Assembly: GCA_963693305.1 (NCBI GenBank)
Contig: OY855903.1
Location: forward strand, 58,249,350 to 58,313,349
Source of the DNA: Meandrina meandrites
Lineage: Eukaryota; Cnidaria; Anthozoa; Scleractinia; Meandrinidae
Reading direction: 5' to 3'
DNA: 64,000 bases
The translations under genes were made by a program, and so were the position numbers. Numbering within the stretch: position 1 is the first letter of the stretch; each line of letters begins with the position of its first letter. Positions 36,901 to 49,507 of this stretch are shown one piece after another. The notes below the pieces were generated by a model, which saw nothing but the letters and a program-made list of their open reading frames with translations, did not search any database and was not told where the DNA came from.

Positions 36901-38047
36901 ATATATAGCAGCATTGCTTAGCCCAATGCACGCATTACACGAGTATGGTCCTAATCAATTTACATTTATATTAAACTCTGTGCGCGGTCAAAAATTTAAA
37001 GACGGAATGCATGTTCATCAGATTTGTGAAAAATAAAAAGCGCCCAACCTCAAATAAGAGCCCACCCTGTAAAATTCAAATTGAAATTAACCGAGATTTC
37101 TTAGTATTTTAAAGAAACTTTCAATGAACAGTTAAATTCTGCTTTGACACATCTTCACCTTTTGTTACTATTTATTATTTTGTTGCAAAATAAACTTACT
37201 ACTTGCTGAAAATGGTGAAATTTAATAAGCGCCAAGCCTCGAATAAGCTGCCACTCTCCAGCTCAAGGTCCAAAAGTTTAATAAGCGCCCCGGGGCGCTT
37301 AATCTAATAAATACGGTACGCAACAAACGCTCAGATGGAATCGTACCAGTATAGCTGACGGTCATGCATTCATTATTAATAAGAGGAAGGCTTTTCTTTC
37401 TAAATACTCTGACAGGATATTTGCACGAAAAAATATCCTGATGTTCCCTTACTCTCAGTTAAAGGTAGTCAGGCTTCGGTGCTCAGGAGGAACGCTGGGT
37501 AGGAACAGACAACATAGACACACACGTCTATACGTTGGTGGCTTGATGCAAGTCAAAAGCGACACGCACGGCGTGGCACTTTTATTAGTGGAAACTCGAG
37601 TCGCGGACGAGGATTTTTTTTTTACACAACGACTTCCGCGTTCATCCAAGCTTTCTCCAAAACTCTTACTTTTTTGTTTGTTCAACGTTTTGTAAAGTGG
37701 GCGTTTTTTAGATCTATTAACTACGGCAAGATTTGCAACTTGATTTATGAAAAGATTGATTAAACCGAGTTTTAAAACATCAGACAAACCAACTAACCAT
37801 CCCATCAAAATGCCTGTTATTAATAACCCACATGCGACAAACACAAAATAGTATATTCTTATTAACCTCTTTAATTGTTTCTTTTTTTCCAGCTGCTGCC
37901 ATTGAAGATTCAATTTCCGACGTAGGCCCAGCAGTGATCTTCGTGGCGGTCAGCGGAGCCGTGTTTCTGTGTCTCATTGGTTTGCTATTTCTTCCAATTT
38001 CTCAAAAGCCAAGAAGAGCGCAGATCTCGCAAACTGTTTCACAGTAA
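33922..38047 (+). CDS. Single IGFBP N-terminal-domain type I membrane protein
   Basis: Three coding exons are firm: 35570-35768, 36469-36852 and 37893-38047. They join in frame. The first has no Met of its own in frame. An ATG at 33922-33924 followed at once by gtgagt would supply it in phase 0, giving 246 residues. The predicted start is then MKTSSALAWGHVV..., a good signal peptide of about 24 residues. Next comes a Cys-rich domain (about 33-105) with CNCCTKC, IGQTCGG and GRCARGLKC, the IGFBP N-terminal signature. A Ser/Thr/Asn-rich stalk with NDT, NAS and NTT glycosylation sites follows. Residues near 208-231 form one transmembrane helix (VGPAVIFVAVSG...), ending in a short basic tail. Classical IGFBPs are secreted and bind insulin-like ligands. 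The membrane anchor here is unusual and the ligand is unknown. The first-exon call is inference. Confidence 0.72.
36061..36150. repeat. Hairpin MITE, 'tagcctgttccaggctctcg' family
   Basis: The left end tagcctgttccaggctctcg is inverted exactly at the right end as cgagagcctggaacaggcta. It lies in the IGFBP-domain gene between exons 35570-35768 and 36469-36852. Confidence 0.75.
37020..37320. repeat. Degenerate repeat with 'aataagcgcc' units
   Basis: aaaaagcgcccaacctc, aataagcgccaagcctc and gcgccccggggcgctt occur within 300 bases, suggesting a decayed DNA-transposon-like element. It lies in the last intron of the IGFBP-domain gene. Confidence 0.4.
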
Positions 38048-38408
38048 AAAAAAAAACTGAAATTATAACTAGAACAGTTATGTACAATAACTTAGAGCTC
38101 ACACACACAAAAAAAATTTCTACATCCATGGAATAACAGAAAATGTTATGACTGAATGGAGGAATAATATTCTGGCGGTCATGCAGTAATAGAATATTTC
38201 CGATTAATTAAATCTGCAGTTAGATTAACACACACTGCGGTCTCTCATTTGCTGCGCGGACGTCAAGTAAGAAGCGAACCACGCTATCTAGCTACAGTAT
38301 ACAGCTATTTCGAGAAACGTTGTCGGAAAAAGCACACAAGTGCACGCGACAAGACCGAAGGGTGGTGTGGGTAGAAGTAGTGAGCTACTGCACGTGTTGA
38401 ATACTAAT

Positions 38409-38520
38409 TAACAATTAGATTATGAGCTCGAGATTTCTATGAGGTGATAGTTGATGAGGCCGCAGGCCGAATCAACTATCACCTCATAGAAATTGAGAGC
38501 GAATAATCTAATTGTTTTAG
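38409..38520. repeat. Hairpin MITE, 'acaattagatta' family
   Basis: The left arm acaattagattatgagctc and tttctatgaggtgatagttg are inverted on the right as caactatcacctcatagaaa and taatctaattgt. The loop is short, about 20 bases (around 'gaggccgcaggcc'). Confidence 0.8.
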
Positions 38521-39029
38521 TAGAATTCTGACTGAAATAAACGCAAATAATGGTTTCTAATTATTTTCCTACGCATTATCGAACTTAACGTTTTAACAAA
38601 ATCGCACGCATTGAATTGTCCTTGGTAAATTTGCAGTTGTTTACGCGCGTGCACCCGTTTTTCAATAATTTCAAGCTTTTAAAGTCAAGAAACCGCTAAT
38701 GTCCTTCTTTTAGTCTTCTCGGGAATTTTATTATCCATTTACATTTAAACTTCCTTCCAAAACTTCGGAAAAACGATAAAAACGTCGCATTTTGTGGACG
38801 ACCTTCGGCAACTGCACACTAATGGCTGATAGTGTGCAATAGCTCAGCCAATCACATTGCAGCATTTGCATTAGTGTACTGGTAGAATTCTACTAATGAG
38901 ATATAGCAACCTAATAAACGCGAATTTACACGTTTTCGTTCTCTTCAGACATGTGGAAACAAGGTCTTTTCAGCCACTCTGCATTTTAGAAGAATTTCAC
39001 GACTCGAAGATGGGCGACAGTAAAAGTAA

Positions 39030-39362
39030 CGGCCTGTCTAAACTAGGAAACATTGTTCTTTGTCATGTTTCCTGGGTGGGTAAATTAGCGGGAAACATGA
39101 AAAATGTTTTGCTGCCCGAGTGGCCAAACTACGAAACAAAGTTTTGGGAACAAAGTGTGACGTATGCGCATAAACTAGTCAACATTGCTTCCATTGTGGC
39201 TAAACTGGGCAACATATTTTTCGGAGGCAAATTTTGTGTCCGGGAAACAAAAATGTTTTTGACTTGAAGCAGAAACATTTTTGGTTGCCGTGAAGCAAAA
39301 TTTGTTTGCTTTTCCGCAACATATGTTTCGGCAACAATGTTTCCTAGTTTAACCAGGCCTTA
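39030..39362. repeat. Foldback MITE, second copy of the 127-660 family
   Basis: It has the units aaactaggaaac, gtttcctgggtgg, ttagcgggaaac and ttgacttgaagcagaa in the same order as at 127-600. Here it is uninterrupted, with ends ggcctgtctaaactagg and cctagtttaaccaggcc. Confidence 0.8.
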
Positions 39363-39585
39363 AAGATATAGATAAAGGCCTCCTGAGTGGAAAATAAATT
39401 TTTCATGTGCAAAAATACAAACTTGAACTTTTCCTCTAGGCCAATATGCAAAATTCTAGTGAATACCCTGACCACCTCTCGGTCTTGTCGCGTGCACTTT
39501 GGTGCTTTTTTCCGACAACGTTTCTCGAAATATCTGTATAATCTTGATCAATTATCTCCGTTGAAGCTGGAAAATGATGGCACTA

Positions 39586-40035
39586 CATACATACATACAT
39601 ACTTTATTTGCAACTCCCCAAAGGGGCTTTTCAGTTACAAAAGGAATAAAAAGGATAAAAATACATCAATTAAAATAGGTAAACAAAATGGGAAAGGAGT
39701 CTAAAATGAATTACAGTATTAAAAATTTAAAAATTACAAACTTTAAAATTGAATATTAAGAATTTACATTATTAACATTTAAAATATGTTTGATCAAGTG
39801 TCCCTTAAAAGCTTTCACCGAAGTTAAACTTCTCAGAACATCACTCAGCTCATTCCAGATTTTTGCTCCGCGATTTTTTTTTTTTGCTTCGCATTTTTCA
39901 GCGACAAACACAGGCTTGCAGTTCTTCAGTGGCCTAAGTCGAGCTGTATTTGTAAAAAAGTGTGTCCAGAGACGTGAAGTACAAAAGAAAATACGATCTA
40001 TTTTGAAAATAAAAGTAGCCTTGATTTTATGACGA
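39586..40035 (-). mobile_element. Possible 3' end of a non-LTR retrotransposon
   Basis: A (taca)n run adjoins ctttatttgcaactcccc. Read on the minus strand this is an A-rich tail ending in a simple repeat. A T run and an A-rich body follow. No reverse transcriptase motif survives, so the family is not assignable. Confidence 0.35.
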
Positions 40036-40352
40036 ATTGAGATTACTTTTTGGCATCACTGGACCATTATTAAGAACAGGGGCGGATCCAGAAAAATCAG
40101 ACAGAGTGGCCCGAAAAAAATTTGGGCGACAGCTCAACCTTGCCTCATACCCACAATACAACCCTGGTTGCACAATACCGCTTGAAAGACGCGGTTTGTT
40201 ACCGATGGTTTTTAGAATAAATCCGAGGAAAAGGGGGGGGGGGGGGGGGGCGGCCCCCTCGGCCCTCTCCCTAATTCCGCCCATGAAGAAGGGGGACAAA
40301 TGAATCGGAAACATTCTTATTCTTCGGCTATTTTTAACTTTAGTATAAATTA

Positions 40353-40484
40353 AAGCACACTGCAGTGACAAACATGACGGTCGAGACAACGTATGTCTGA
40401 AAATGTATGTTGTAGTATCCGAAATATCAAGGTTTTTTTTCCAACATGCGTTGTCTTGTCATGTTTGTCACTGCAGTGTGTTTT
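40353..40484. repeat. Hairpin MITE, 'acactgcagtgacaaacatg' ends
   Basis: The left end cacactgcagtgacaaacat and right end atgtttgtcactgcagtgtg are exact inverses. Inner units gacaacgtatgt and acatgcgttgtc are also inverted. A C homopolymer at about 40507-40531 follows. Confidence 0.75.
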
Positions 40485-40857
40485 GTATTTCTACTGAATC
40501 GAAAACACCCCCCCCCCCCCCCCCCCCCCCCCTCCCCACCGACTTCCACCTCTACAATCGCTTCGAGATGATAAAATTTCCGGGATTCTTTTGGGGAAGG
40601 AAAATTTGGGAAGTGTTCTTGGGTGTCTCTAGTGTTGTTAACATGAATACCAGATGAGGGAAATATAAATTCAGATGGTATGATGAATAAACAAAGTCGA
40701 ACATTCAATTTCGAATGTCGGATTCGGCATGGAATTGTTTGGGATTAATTTTTGGTCCAGGGTTTTTGGTACAGGGTGACTATTAAACTTACACAAAATG
40801 GATAACTTACTAAAGCGCAGGTTCTGACACTCTGTCACGGACACTCAGAACTTAACA

Positions 40858-41655
40858 GAGGGTCGTACAGGGGTATTCTCGTGACGCGTGATTAGCTGAT
40901 TTTATTTTCCGTGAAACGTGAATTTAATAAATTTATTCTTCGTGACCCGTGACCAGAAGGTTTTGCGTGACACGTGAAGAGCTTGAATTAATAACCGATA
41001 TTCGTGATTTCACCACTTTATTGACTTTATTTTGCGTGATTTTGAGACGCGAGACCTCAAATATGATCTCCGTATAATTATTGTAACGTCAAACACTCTT
41101 TGTAGAGTAAGAACAGGATAAAATAAATAAATAAATAAATAAATAAATAAAGTGTCTTTATTGCAATTGATAAAATACATATCAATAGTTACAATAGTAA
41201 AAATATTAGAAAGAGCCAAATACAGGAATAAGGATAAAAATTAAAATATTTACAATATGATGACAATGATATAAGAAGTCTATATAAAAAACTAAGAATT
41301 AATTGCTAAATTATATCTAAAAGCTAACCTATTACTAAAACTATTCTTAAAACGCTCAGTATTTAGAAGAGGCAATACAATATTTGACCGTAATTGATAA
41401 GCAGAACAGTGCCGCTTTGGTAGTAAATTATACAGTGGGTGGTTATCGTCTGAAAAGAGGTGTTTCTTTCTTATTTTCGTAATTCAGTTAATCAATTTTG
41501 AATTCTTCAAACACTATTTGTAGCGTAACAACAGGATAAGATAAGAGTACTTATTTTCGTGATTCGGGAAAATGAAATTTCAATATCCGTGATCCGTGAT
41601 TCGTTATTTTTTTCGTCCGTGAATCGTGCCAGAGATCCCCCCTGTACGACCCTCT
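40858..41655. repeat. Foldback with 'cgtgac/cgtgatt' arms, interrupted by a retroelement-like tail
   Basis: The ends gagggtcgtacagggg and cccctgtacgaccctc are inverted. Both arms are made of short cgtgac/cgtgatt units spaced 20-30 bases apart. The middle (41122-41480) holds an (aaat)n run and AT-rich sequence. It is flanked by a long imperfect direct repeat, caaacactctttgtag at 41092 and caaacactatttgtag at 41509. Confidence 0.55.
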
Positions 41656-42106
41656 TAACAGTGATTGGAAACCTTTGTGAAATGTATAAACAGGAAGTAA
41701 CAACTGAAAGCAAGGGACCGCGAACGAAGAAGGGCCCGGGTGACGATTGATCATGCTGATGGGCGACTACAGGCAACGTACTCCGTGCTTGGGCTACCAC
41801 TTTTATTCGTAGTCACTCTAAAATAGTCTCTTTTTTATTTTCCTTCGCAAGAAAAAAGAGCTTGGCAATACTGAATTTTCGATTCACGAGGCAATACATG
41901 ACGTTCTACATGACATCGTTTAGCGTGCTGTGTAGCCGCATCAGTATAGCAGGCTCAAGGGCTGGTTTCCTCCTCCCTGTCAGCCAACAACATTCCTGTA
42001 GTTTCCTTATAAACTCGCTCTGAAGACAGTTTGTAAATGGGTATTTTCAAGTAAGAGTACTAATAATAGTTGTAAAGAAATTTAAACATTCGTACAAAAG
42101 TGAAAT

Positions 42107-45100
42107 ATGGATCGGGGTGTATCCGTGACGGAGCAGAGACTGGCCGAAAAGCTGACCATCTTGAATGATCGAGGGGTTGGAATGCTGACTCGTATTTATA
42201 ACATCAAAAAAGTAAGTGACTGAATCAAGCTCCAGTTGGTTAACTTTTAAGTTTTTATGCCCATGTGAACTCAGGTCTAAGGTTTCTTTAAATCATCCAA
42301 CTGTCCAAGAGAGGTGCCTATCTGAGAGTGTTTATTATTCATTGTGCTGCAAATTATGATTAAGCTTATTAAATGTCAAGAAAAGTAGCAAAAGGGTAGG
42401 TTATGGAAGACTACATGACAATTAATGTGAAACTTATGCATATATGATGGAAAGTTTTCCATGTAATTCCATGCTTAATTATACATACAAATTCCCATAA
42501 CCCCTAACACATGGACAGTAGGTAGCCTGCGTTTGGGCCTAGTAGCCTATCAGGCGAGAGCTTATCCGGGTTTCTGTAGCAGTAGGTGACCAGGAGTATT
42601 TTTACTCCCCCCCTGGATGGGCATGTACTAAAACCCGAAACAACGAAACGAAACCACCAAAACGAAACGAGCGAAACGACCGAAACGAAACTGCCGAAAC
42701 AACCGAAACGAAACAAAATCCCCGAAACAAGGAAAACCATTACTTTTATTGAGAGCTAACCGTAAACAGGCTAACCTGGGCGTTTTTCAGGCTAACCTGA
42801 GCGATATTCAGGCTAACCGGAGTGCTATTTAGGCTAACCTGAGTGCAAGGTACACTCCGGTTAGCCTGAATGGCACTCCGGTTAGCCTGAATATCACTCA
42901 GGTTAGCCTGTTTACGGTTAGCTCTCAATAATGGTAATGGGTTTTGCTTGTTTCGGTGATTTTGTTTCGTTTCGCTCGTTTCGGTTGTTTTGGCGGTTTC
43001 GTTTCGCTCGTTTCGGCGGTTTCGCTCGTTTCATTTCGGTGGTTTCGTTTCGTTGTTTCGGGTTTTAGTACATGCCCCCTGGATGGGATGCTAGCCCATC
43101 GTAGGGTTGCCCGGGCCCAGTATTAAATTCGCCAGTACTCATTTATACACCTGGGTGGAGAGAGACACGTGATAGTAAAGTGTCTTGCCCAAGAACACAA
43201 CGCAGTGACTCAGGGCTGGTCTTGAACCCAGACTGCTTGATTTGGAGTCCAGCGCACTTAACTATTAGGCCACCGCATGTCCCACATGAATAGAACAAGA
43301 ATTACAAAATTGTCTGAAAATCTTTCCCTGAGGTTGCCCACCAATATGAAATATGAGTGCATTAAAGAAGTATTTATAGCTGTATAAACTACAAGTAAAA
43401 GTTTAATATAAATAATTTGGCATTTCCTTGTTCACAGGCATGTTCTGACTCCAAGTCCAGACCAGGATTTTTAACAGATAAGGCCCTGGATCCTGCCATC
43501 AAAGCAATTGTTAAGAAATTCCCAGTTACAGACACTAAGGTAATCAATGAAACAATCTTCCACTTTTAAAAGCTGGGCAAGCCATTCAATCCATTCAAAT
43601 TATTCTTTTATTCATGCAACATGTTATATGTAAGAACCAGAGAGATTTTGGGTTACAAGCCATTGAGACATTTTTGTAGATCAGTGTGATTTTTTATTTT
43701 TCTTATCTCTTTAGAGTGTCCAGCTTCAACCAGTTCACAGCATCCAGAATGAAGTTATTAAGGGACTTTCAAACTATTACTATACATTTGTGGATGTCAT
43801 GGAATTTAGAGTAAGTTCTTGAGGTACCCGACTAGGTGGTCCAGGCTGGAATCCTGGCCATGGTCCATTTGTTATGTTATTGGGGAAGACACTTTACTAT
43901 TCTCACTGTACTCCTTTTTACTGCAGAGTATATAGTGGTACAATGTACTAGGGGGATTAGAAATACTCTTCTAGAATAATTTTAGCCACTACCTAGACTG
44001 GAACACAGACTTAGTTGCCTGACATTACCTACTGGCAGAAGTATCTGAACATACATTCATGCATAAGGGAAAATGTTACTTTGTTCTGCTTTAAAGGGAC
44101 AGTGTCATGAGCTGTGTATGTTATTTTCCCATTAAAAGAAAAGTTTTGTTGGAATTTTTCAAGATTGTGTGGTTGCCAAATTTATGATGGCATCAAGAAG
44201 TGTACTGGTGGTGGTCAAGGAGGGAAAAGTAATAATTCTGATCAAAAGCAGATATTTAGCAATGTAAATAAGAAGGAGTGGAAGGGATGCCACACAGATT
44301 TTATTTATCTAGAAAGTAATATTTTCAAAGTGCAAAGCTTACGACACTGTTCCCTTTAACACTGTAGTACTGTTGTACTTAGTATTCACCATTTTTTGTA
44401 CCTGCAGGATAACACCAGTGAACTTCTGACAGAGATTGATGCTAGCTTTGTACATTTTGACATTGTAAGTCCACCTTTGTTGAACACTAACAGAGTGTAA
44501 AGAAAATACTAAAAGATTTCTCAGGTCTGGACAAGTTGGATGTTGTAGTTAAGAATTGTTATTGGTTTAAAGTTTTCAAACCAGTTTGATTTTTATTTTC
44601 TGACCCATGACTGTGTTTGAGATTGTAAAAGACAAAAATCAAACTGGTTTAAAAAAAAATTAAACCAAAGATAAATGGCCAACTCAACCTCCATGATATA
44701 ACTGACTGGCTTTGACCAAATCCTATTTGCTTGAATGTATGTGTTAATTTCAGGTAAATGTTTTTTTTAATCTAGGTTAATTTTTTTCAACCCACTAGGT
44801 AAAATTTAGGGTTATTGTTAGGGTTAGGGTTTGGATTGTAGTCATATATTTATAAAAAATAGTGGTTCACCAAACGTTTTCTATCTTGCAAAATGGATAA
44901 GTACAGTGTAGTTGGACAGCAGATCTGGAGGTTGAGATTTCAAATACTAGAAGTGCAGCTTGGTAAAAAGGTAAAAAAAGATGACACTACTTGGGGGGGG
45001 GGGGGGGGGGCGGATAATAGCAGATGGTAGACAGGGTAAGTAAGGATGGTGGAGAGGGTTTAGACACTAGGTTTAAAAAAGTAAAAAAAATGACCTAAAG

Positions 45101-45502
45101 ATAATTTTGACCTGTTACATATTGTAACAATAGAACCATCATACAGTTGACCTTGTTAATAACATTTTAACTTCATTTTTTTAATATTAGACACTAAACT
45201 ATGACCTGACAAAGGCCTACTTGGATCTGATTGTCACATATGCCTCGCTTATGATGCTGGTCGCAAGAGTGGATGATCGTAAAGCAGTACTCGGTCTGTT
45301 TAATCATGCATTTGAGATGAAGAATGGCAGGGGGTAGGACTCCTTTATCCTTCGATCATAACCACTTAATATATTCACATAGTTATTATAAATTGTTTTC
45401 AGTTGGTGTCAACTTCTCTTCCTGAAATTTTCAGTTCAGACAGGTCTCAGTCCTCCCTTGCCCACATCATCAGAGACCTTGCCCCCATTCCCAACCCCAC
45501 CC

Positions 45503-45533
<31 letters not shown>

Positions 45534-48500
45534 ACACACACTGCCAAACAAGTGTGGATTTTTGCTACAAATAACCTGGCACATGTATTTCATAGAAACT
45601 GTTTATTGAAAACAATGTATAGTGACCTTTTTTTAGCAACGGACCATTGACGTTCTAGAATGCAAACAATAGATTTACAACAAAATTCAAACAGTCGACA
45701 ACTTTGTAAAAAGTTGCGGACCTCCCAGGAAGCTTGTCTTGTATAATGGGTTTTTGTTTCATTATCTTTAGTGAAGACTCGTTCCCAAGGCTTGGATCTA
45801 TGATTGTTGAATATGAAAATCCACTGAAAAAAATTGCGGAGCAATTTGTTCCACATCAGCAGGTGAGGCTATTTACATGTAAGTAAGTCGACTCACATAA
45901 CATAATATTGTTACATGCAGTAAGCACTCGGTGCCTGCTTCACTTGGCAAAGCTGATTGCAACTCCCCAGCTTTCACAACAATCTTCCAAAGATTACTTA
46001 AGTACATGTATTCCAATCATTCTTATTCTGGAGTGTTCACCATTTGGTGGGATAGACCGGCTGTAATTATTACCTTGAATAAGGTTAGTTGTTTTTTGAT
46101 AGGAGAATGAAAATGAAAGAAATGAACAGATGGTAAGGAATTTTCAGACGGGTTATTCCAACTGAAATGAACTAAGGACTACCTCAAAACCTAGTCCACA
46201 ATTTTTTGATCAGATTTACCAGAAAGTTACTTTAAGCTCCATTTGCTTTCCAACCAAAATTTCCTGAATTTCGGTTGAAGTTATAATGGTAAGCACCCCT
46301 GGATTAATCTCAAAGGAATCTACCCATTAATAATATTCAATTGTTTACAAGGCAATCCTGATAGTTCTGTGTAAATGTTGCATTTATTTCCAGAGAGTGT
46401 CAACTGCTCTACATTCAGTTCATGAAATTTATATGAGAAGAAACAGCACTGGTGAACAGGTGAGCTATGGACTGTGTAAGCTATTAAGTGTGTAATCTGT
46501 CTGAGTCCGACTGTCTACTATAAAGTAACTTAATTGGGCACTTAATTGTGCTTTCTCCATTTTTTCGCTAACGAGTTGGTGTCCTGTGGGCACTTCTGAC
46601 TTCTAACTTGCATGGAGGTCAATACTGAAAATCAGATTCTTGTGTGGTGAAAAGAAATGTTTAGCAAATTTGTAGTGTAGTTTGTTGCATGTAAGTATAT
46701 GTTGTAGTTTAAATTTATCTTTGGTTTAATTTTCTTCAAGGAATTTACCAGTTTGATTTTGATTTTTCATTGTCTTATTATTATTATTCAGTATCATAAA
46801 CTGAAACAAATGGAAATGAATCAGGCGCTTGTATAGTGTTCAACTGGTGTGATTAGGGGGATCCTTTTTTCACTCTGTGTGCCACTGTAATTACGGTAAT
46901 GACAGTGACAAAGATGATAATGACAACAACAACTATAATTAAAAATATTGAAGGACCGTAGCCAGGGTTAAAGATATTAAAAATTTTTAAAAATGATCTC
47001 TGGCTAAAAGTATTTTTGACTGTTTGATCTACAGTCTTCAACGGGTAAAAATGAATTTTTCATTTTTACCCATTGAAGACTGTAGATCAAACAGTCGAAA
47101 GCTTGTACTTTTAAATACATTTAGCCAGAGATCGTTTTTAAAAATTTTTAACAACTGTAATGTTGATAATTAATGACAATGACAATATTGATGATGATGA
47201 TGATGGCAATGGTGATGGTCAACCAGTTTTATATAATTTGTTTACTTATTCAAAGATTTAGTAAGTAATTAAAAAGCTACATGTATTTAACTCATTCATT
47301 ATTTCACCTCTGTAGTGGCGTCAATCACAGATAGTCAGTATCATCAGTGCACCATTACAAATGCTCACTCCAGTAACCAGTGACGTGGTAAGAAGCTTGT
47401 TATTTATTTCTTGAAACATCAAGAATTCCTTCTTCTTTATTTATTATTAATAAAATCTTTTATTGAACATTCTCTTGCGGTATTTTGGTAGAACTCTCCC
47501 TTCTGGCCATGAACACATATTTCAATATTTGTACATGAGTATCTTTCTTATGTTTTTGTTAGTTATGTTTGGTACTTGGTTATTTACATATTAAAATGAT
47601 TAATTACTGTGTCTTAACACCTGTAAGAAATCTGGCAAATATTATACATTAACAATTTGTACACAATACTCTGGAGTGACTTGGTCCTGACCAACAATTT
47701 CCCATTATATTTTTTGCACAAGGTCAATGATGTAATGTATAATATATACATTTAGGCAGGCCTAAAAGCGGAGCTCCCGTTTATTAATTTTTTTGCCCGA
47801 GTTAATTACAGTGTGACCAAATAAGAAGCCACACTATATTTCTAAGCTTATACGGTGGCCAATATAGGTACAAAATAAAGTTTAATCGCTCATGGTTAAA
47901 CTTAATATCTTAAAAACCTCTCATGATTTCGTTGACGAAAGCGACGTCAATGTATTTCGTGGTTAACCCGTCTGAATTTTCCTGCCTGTAGTGACAGGTT
48001 CTAAAATTGAAATTGACGAGTGCACTTTATTGGGTTCCTCACGTACACACGAAGGCGCAAAACAAATCTTAGTAAAACTTAGTAAAAAACGGGGGGGGGG
48101 GGGGGGGGGTTAGAAAGGGACTGGATACCACATTGTGAGGTTGAGCTGACGTGTGAGAAAAGGAAAAAAGATGGCGATTTGCTTGTGAGAATAAAATGCT
48201 TTGAGTGCAACCGTCTGGTGGTTGAAGGACATCATTAAGTCTGGATACTCGCAAGTCAATAGCATCTCTCGAAGAACTGAGGGTTGTTCTGCGCTTTGTT
48301 TGCACAATAGCGCTATTTTAGGCACTGGAGGTGAAAGTTGTCCGACAAAGGCAGGTTGATCCAGGCGGGAAGTCTAAGGCAGGTTTCTTGTCGGGAACTT
48401 TGTCAGCACGAGTTTTGCAGTGTTGCCTGGGATGCTGCGGCATCAAAGTTGCCGATAAGCGAGCTGGTTTTAGACTTATCAAAATTGTTGGAGTGTTGCG

Positions 48501-49507
48501 GGCAGGACCTCTCCTGTCGACAAAATTCCCGGTACCTCATTAAATATTCATCGATCGATCGATCAATCGATGCAGCCGAAAACCAAAAAGTGCGTGAAGT
48601 CCTGTCTTGATTTCGTGGGATTTTTTGTAGTGTGTGTGATGCGATGATGCAAGGATTGGAGAAGTGAGAGCAAACAGTGCTTTACTGAAAGCAAAACTAA
48701 GATGTAGTATGAAAACCAGCGTTAAATTTAACGTCGACGGCGACCGCCATGCATGTTTACTTCGCGTTCGTTAAATCGGATTGACAGAGCGCGTGTCGTG
48801 TCACAAAAGTAGTCGAGTGTTGTGGAGCCAAACAAGGAAAAAAAAAAAAAACCAGCTAACTGCAAGCACACCGGATGGAAAGCTAACCGCAAGCAAACCG
48901 AAGTGAAAGCTAACCGCAAGCAAACCGGAGTGAAAGCTAACCGCAAGCAAACCGGAGTGAAAGCTAACCGCAAGCAAACTGGAGTGAAAGCTAACCGCAA
49001 GCAAACTGCACTCAAGGCTAACCGCGGGCCTAGGGTTAAGCGTTTGGTTTATAGCTCAAATGCTAACCCTAATCCCAAATTTTAACCCTAAACTGAAACG
49101 CTAACCCTAAACCTTGGAGTTAGGGTTAGAGTTAAAGTTTAGGCTAGGGCTTAGAGCTTGGTTTAAAACAGCCGTAACTGGTTAACCGGTTAACCTTCGC
49201 TGATTTCATTGTTTCAACAAATGAAAGGCTTCTTTTGTTTATGCCTTATCCAATTAAGACGTTGCAAGCGAAAGCCGTGTTATTTTGCATGCGTAATTTA
49301 TGGAGAAAGAGACCAAACAACAGCGAAAGAAATACCGGGCAATGTTAAACACACACAAACAAAGCTACATGCAAAATTTGGAGTTGTTTTGACAATGTTC
49401 AATTTTGACAAAATTCCAGGAGGACGTTTTCTTTTGCGGCCTTTCAATTGACCTCGCTCCCAATGTGTGGCTTCATAGCTCAGTTGGTAGAGCATCACAC
49501 TGGTGTC

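Larger units (their letters stand above)
38291..39545. repeat. Composite inverted-repeat element with three nested MITEs
   Basis: The outer arms at 38291-38375 and 39461-39545 are inverted copies, with atttcgagaaacgttgtcgg matched by ccgacaacgtttctcgaaat and gtgcacgcgacaagaccg matched by cggtcttgtcgcgtgcac. Between them sit a hairpin MITE (38409-38520), a fragment near 38813-38905 and a foldback (39030-39362). There is no transposase ORF. Confidence 0.7.

Noticed and set aside
48822..49085. ORF encoding VKANRKQTG repeats
   Set aside because: A 27-bp tandem repeat keeps all frames open; both strands give long repetitive ORFs and it lies in an NCKAP1 intron.
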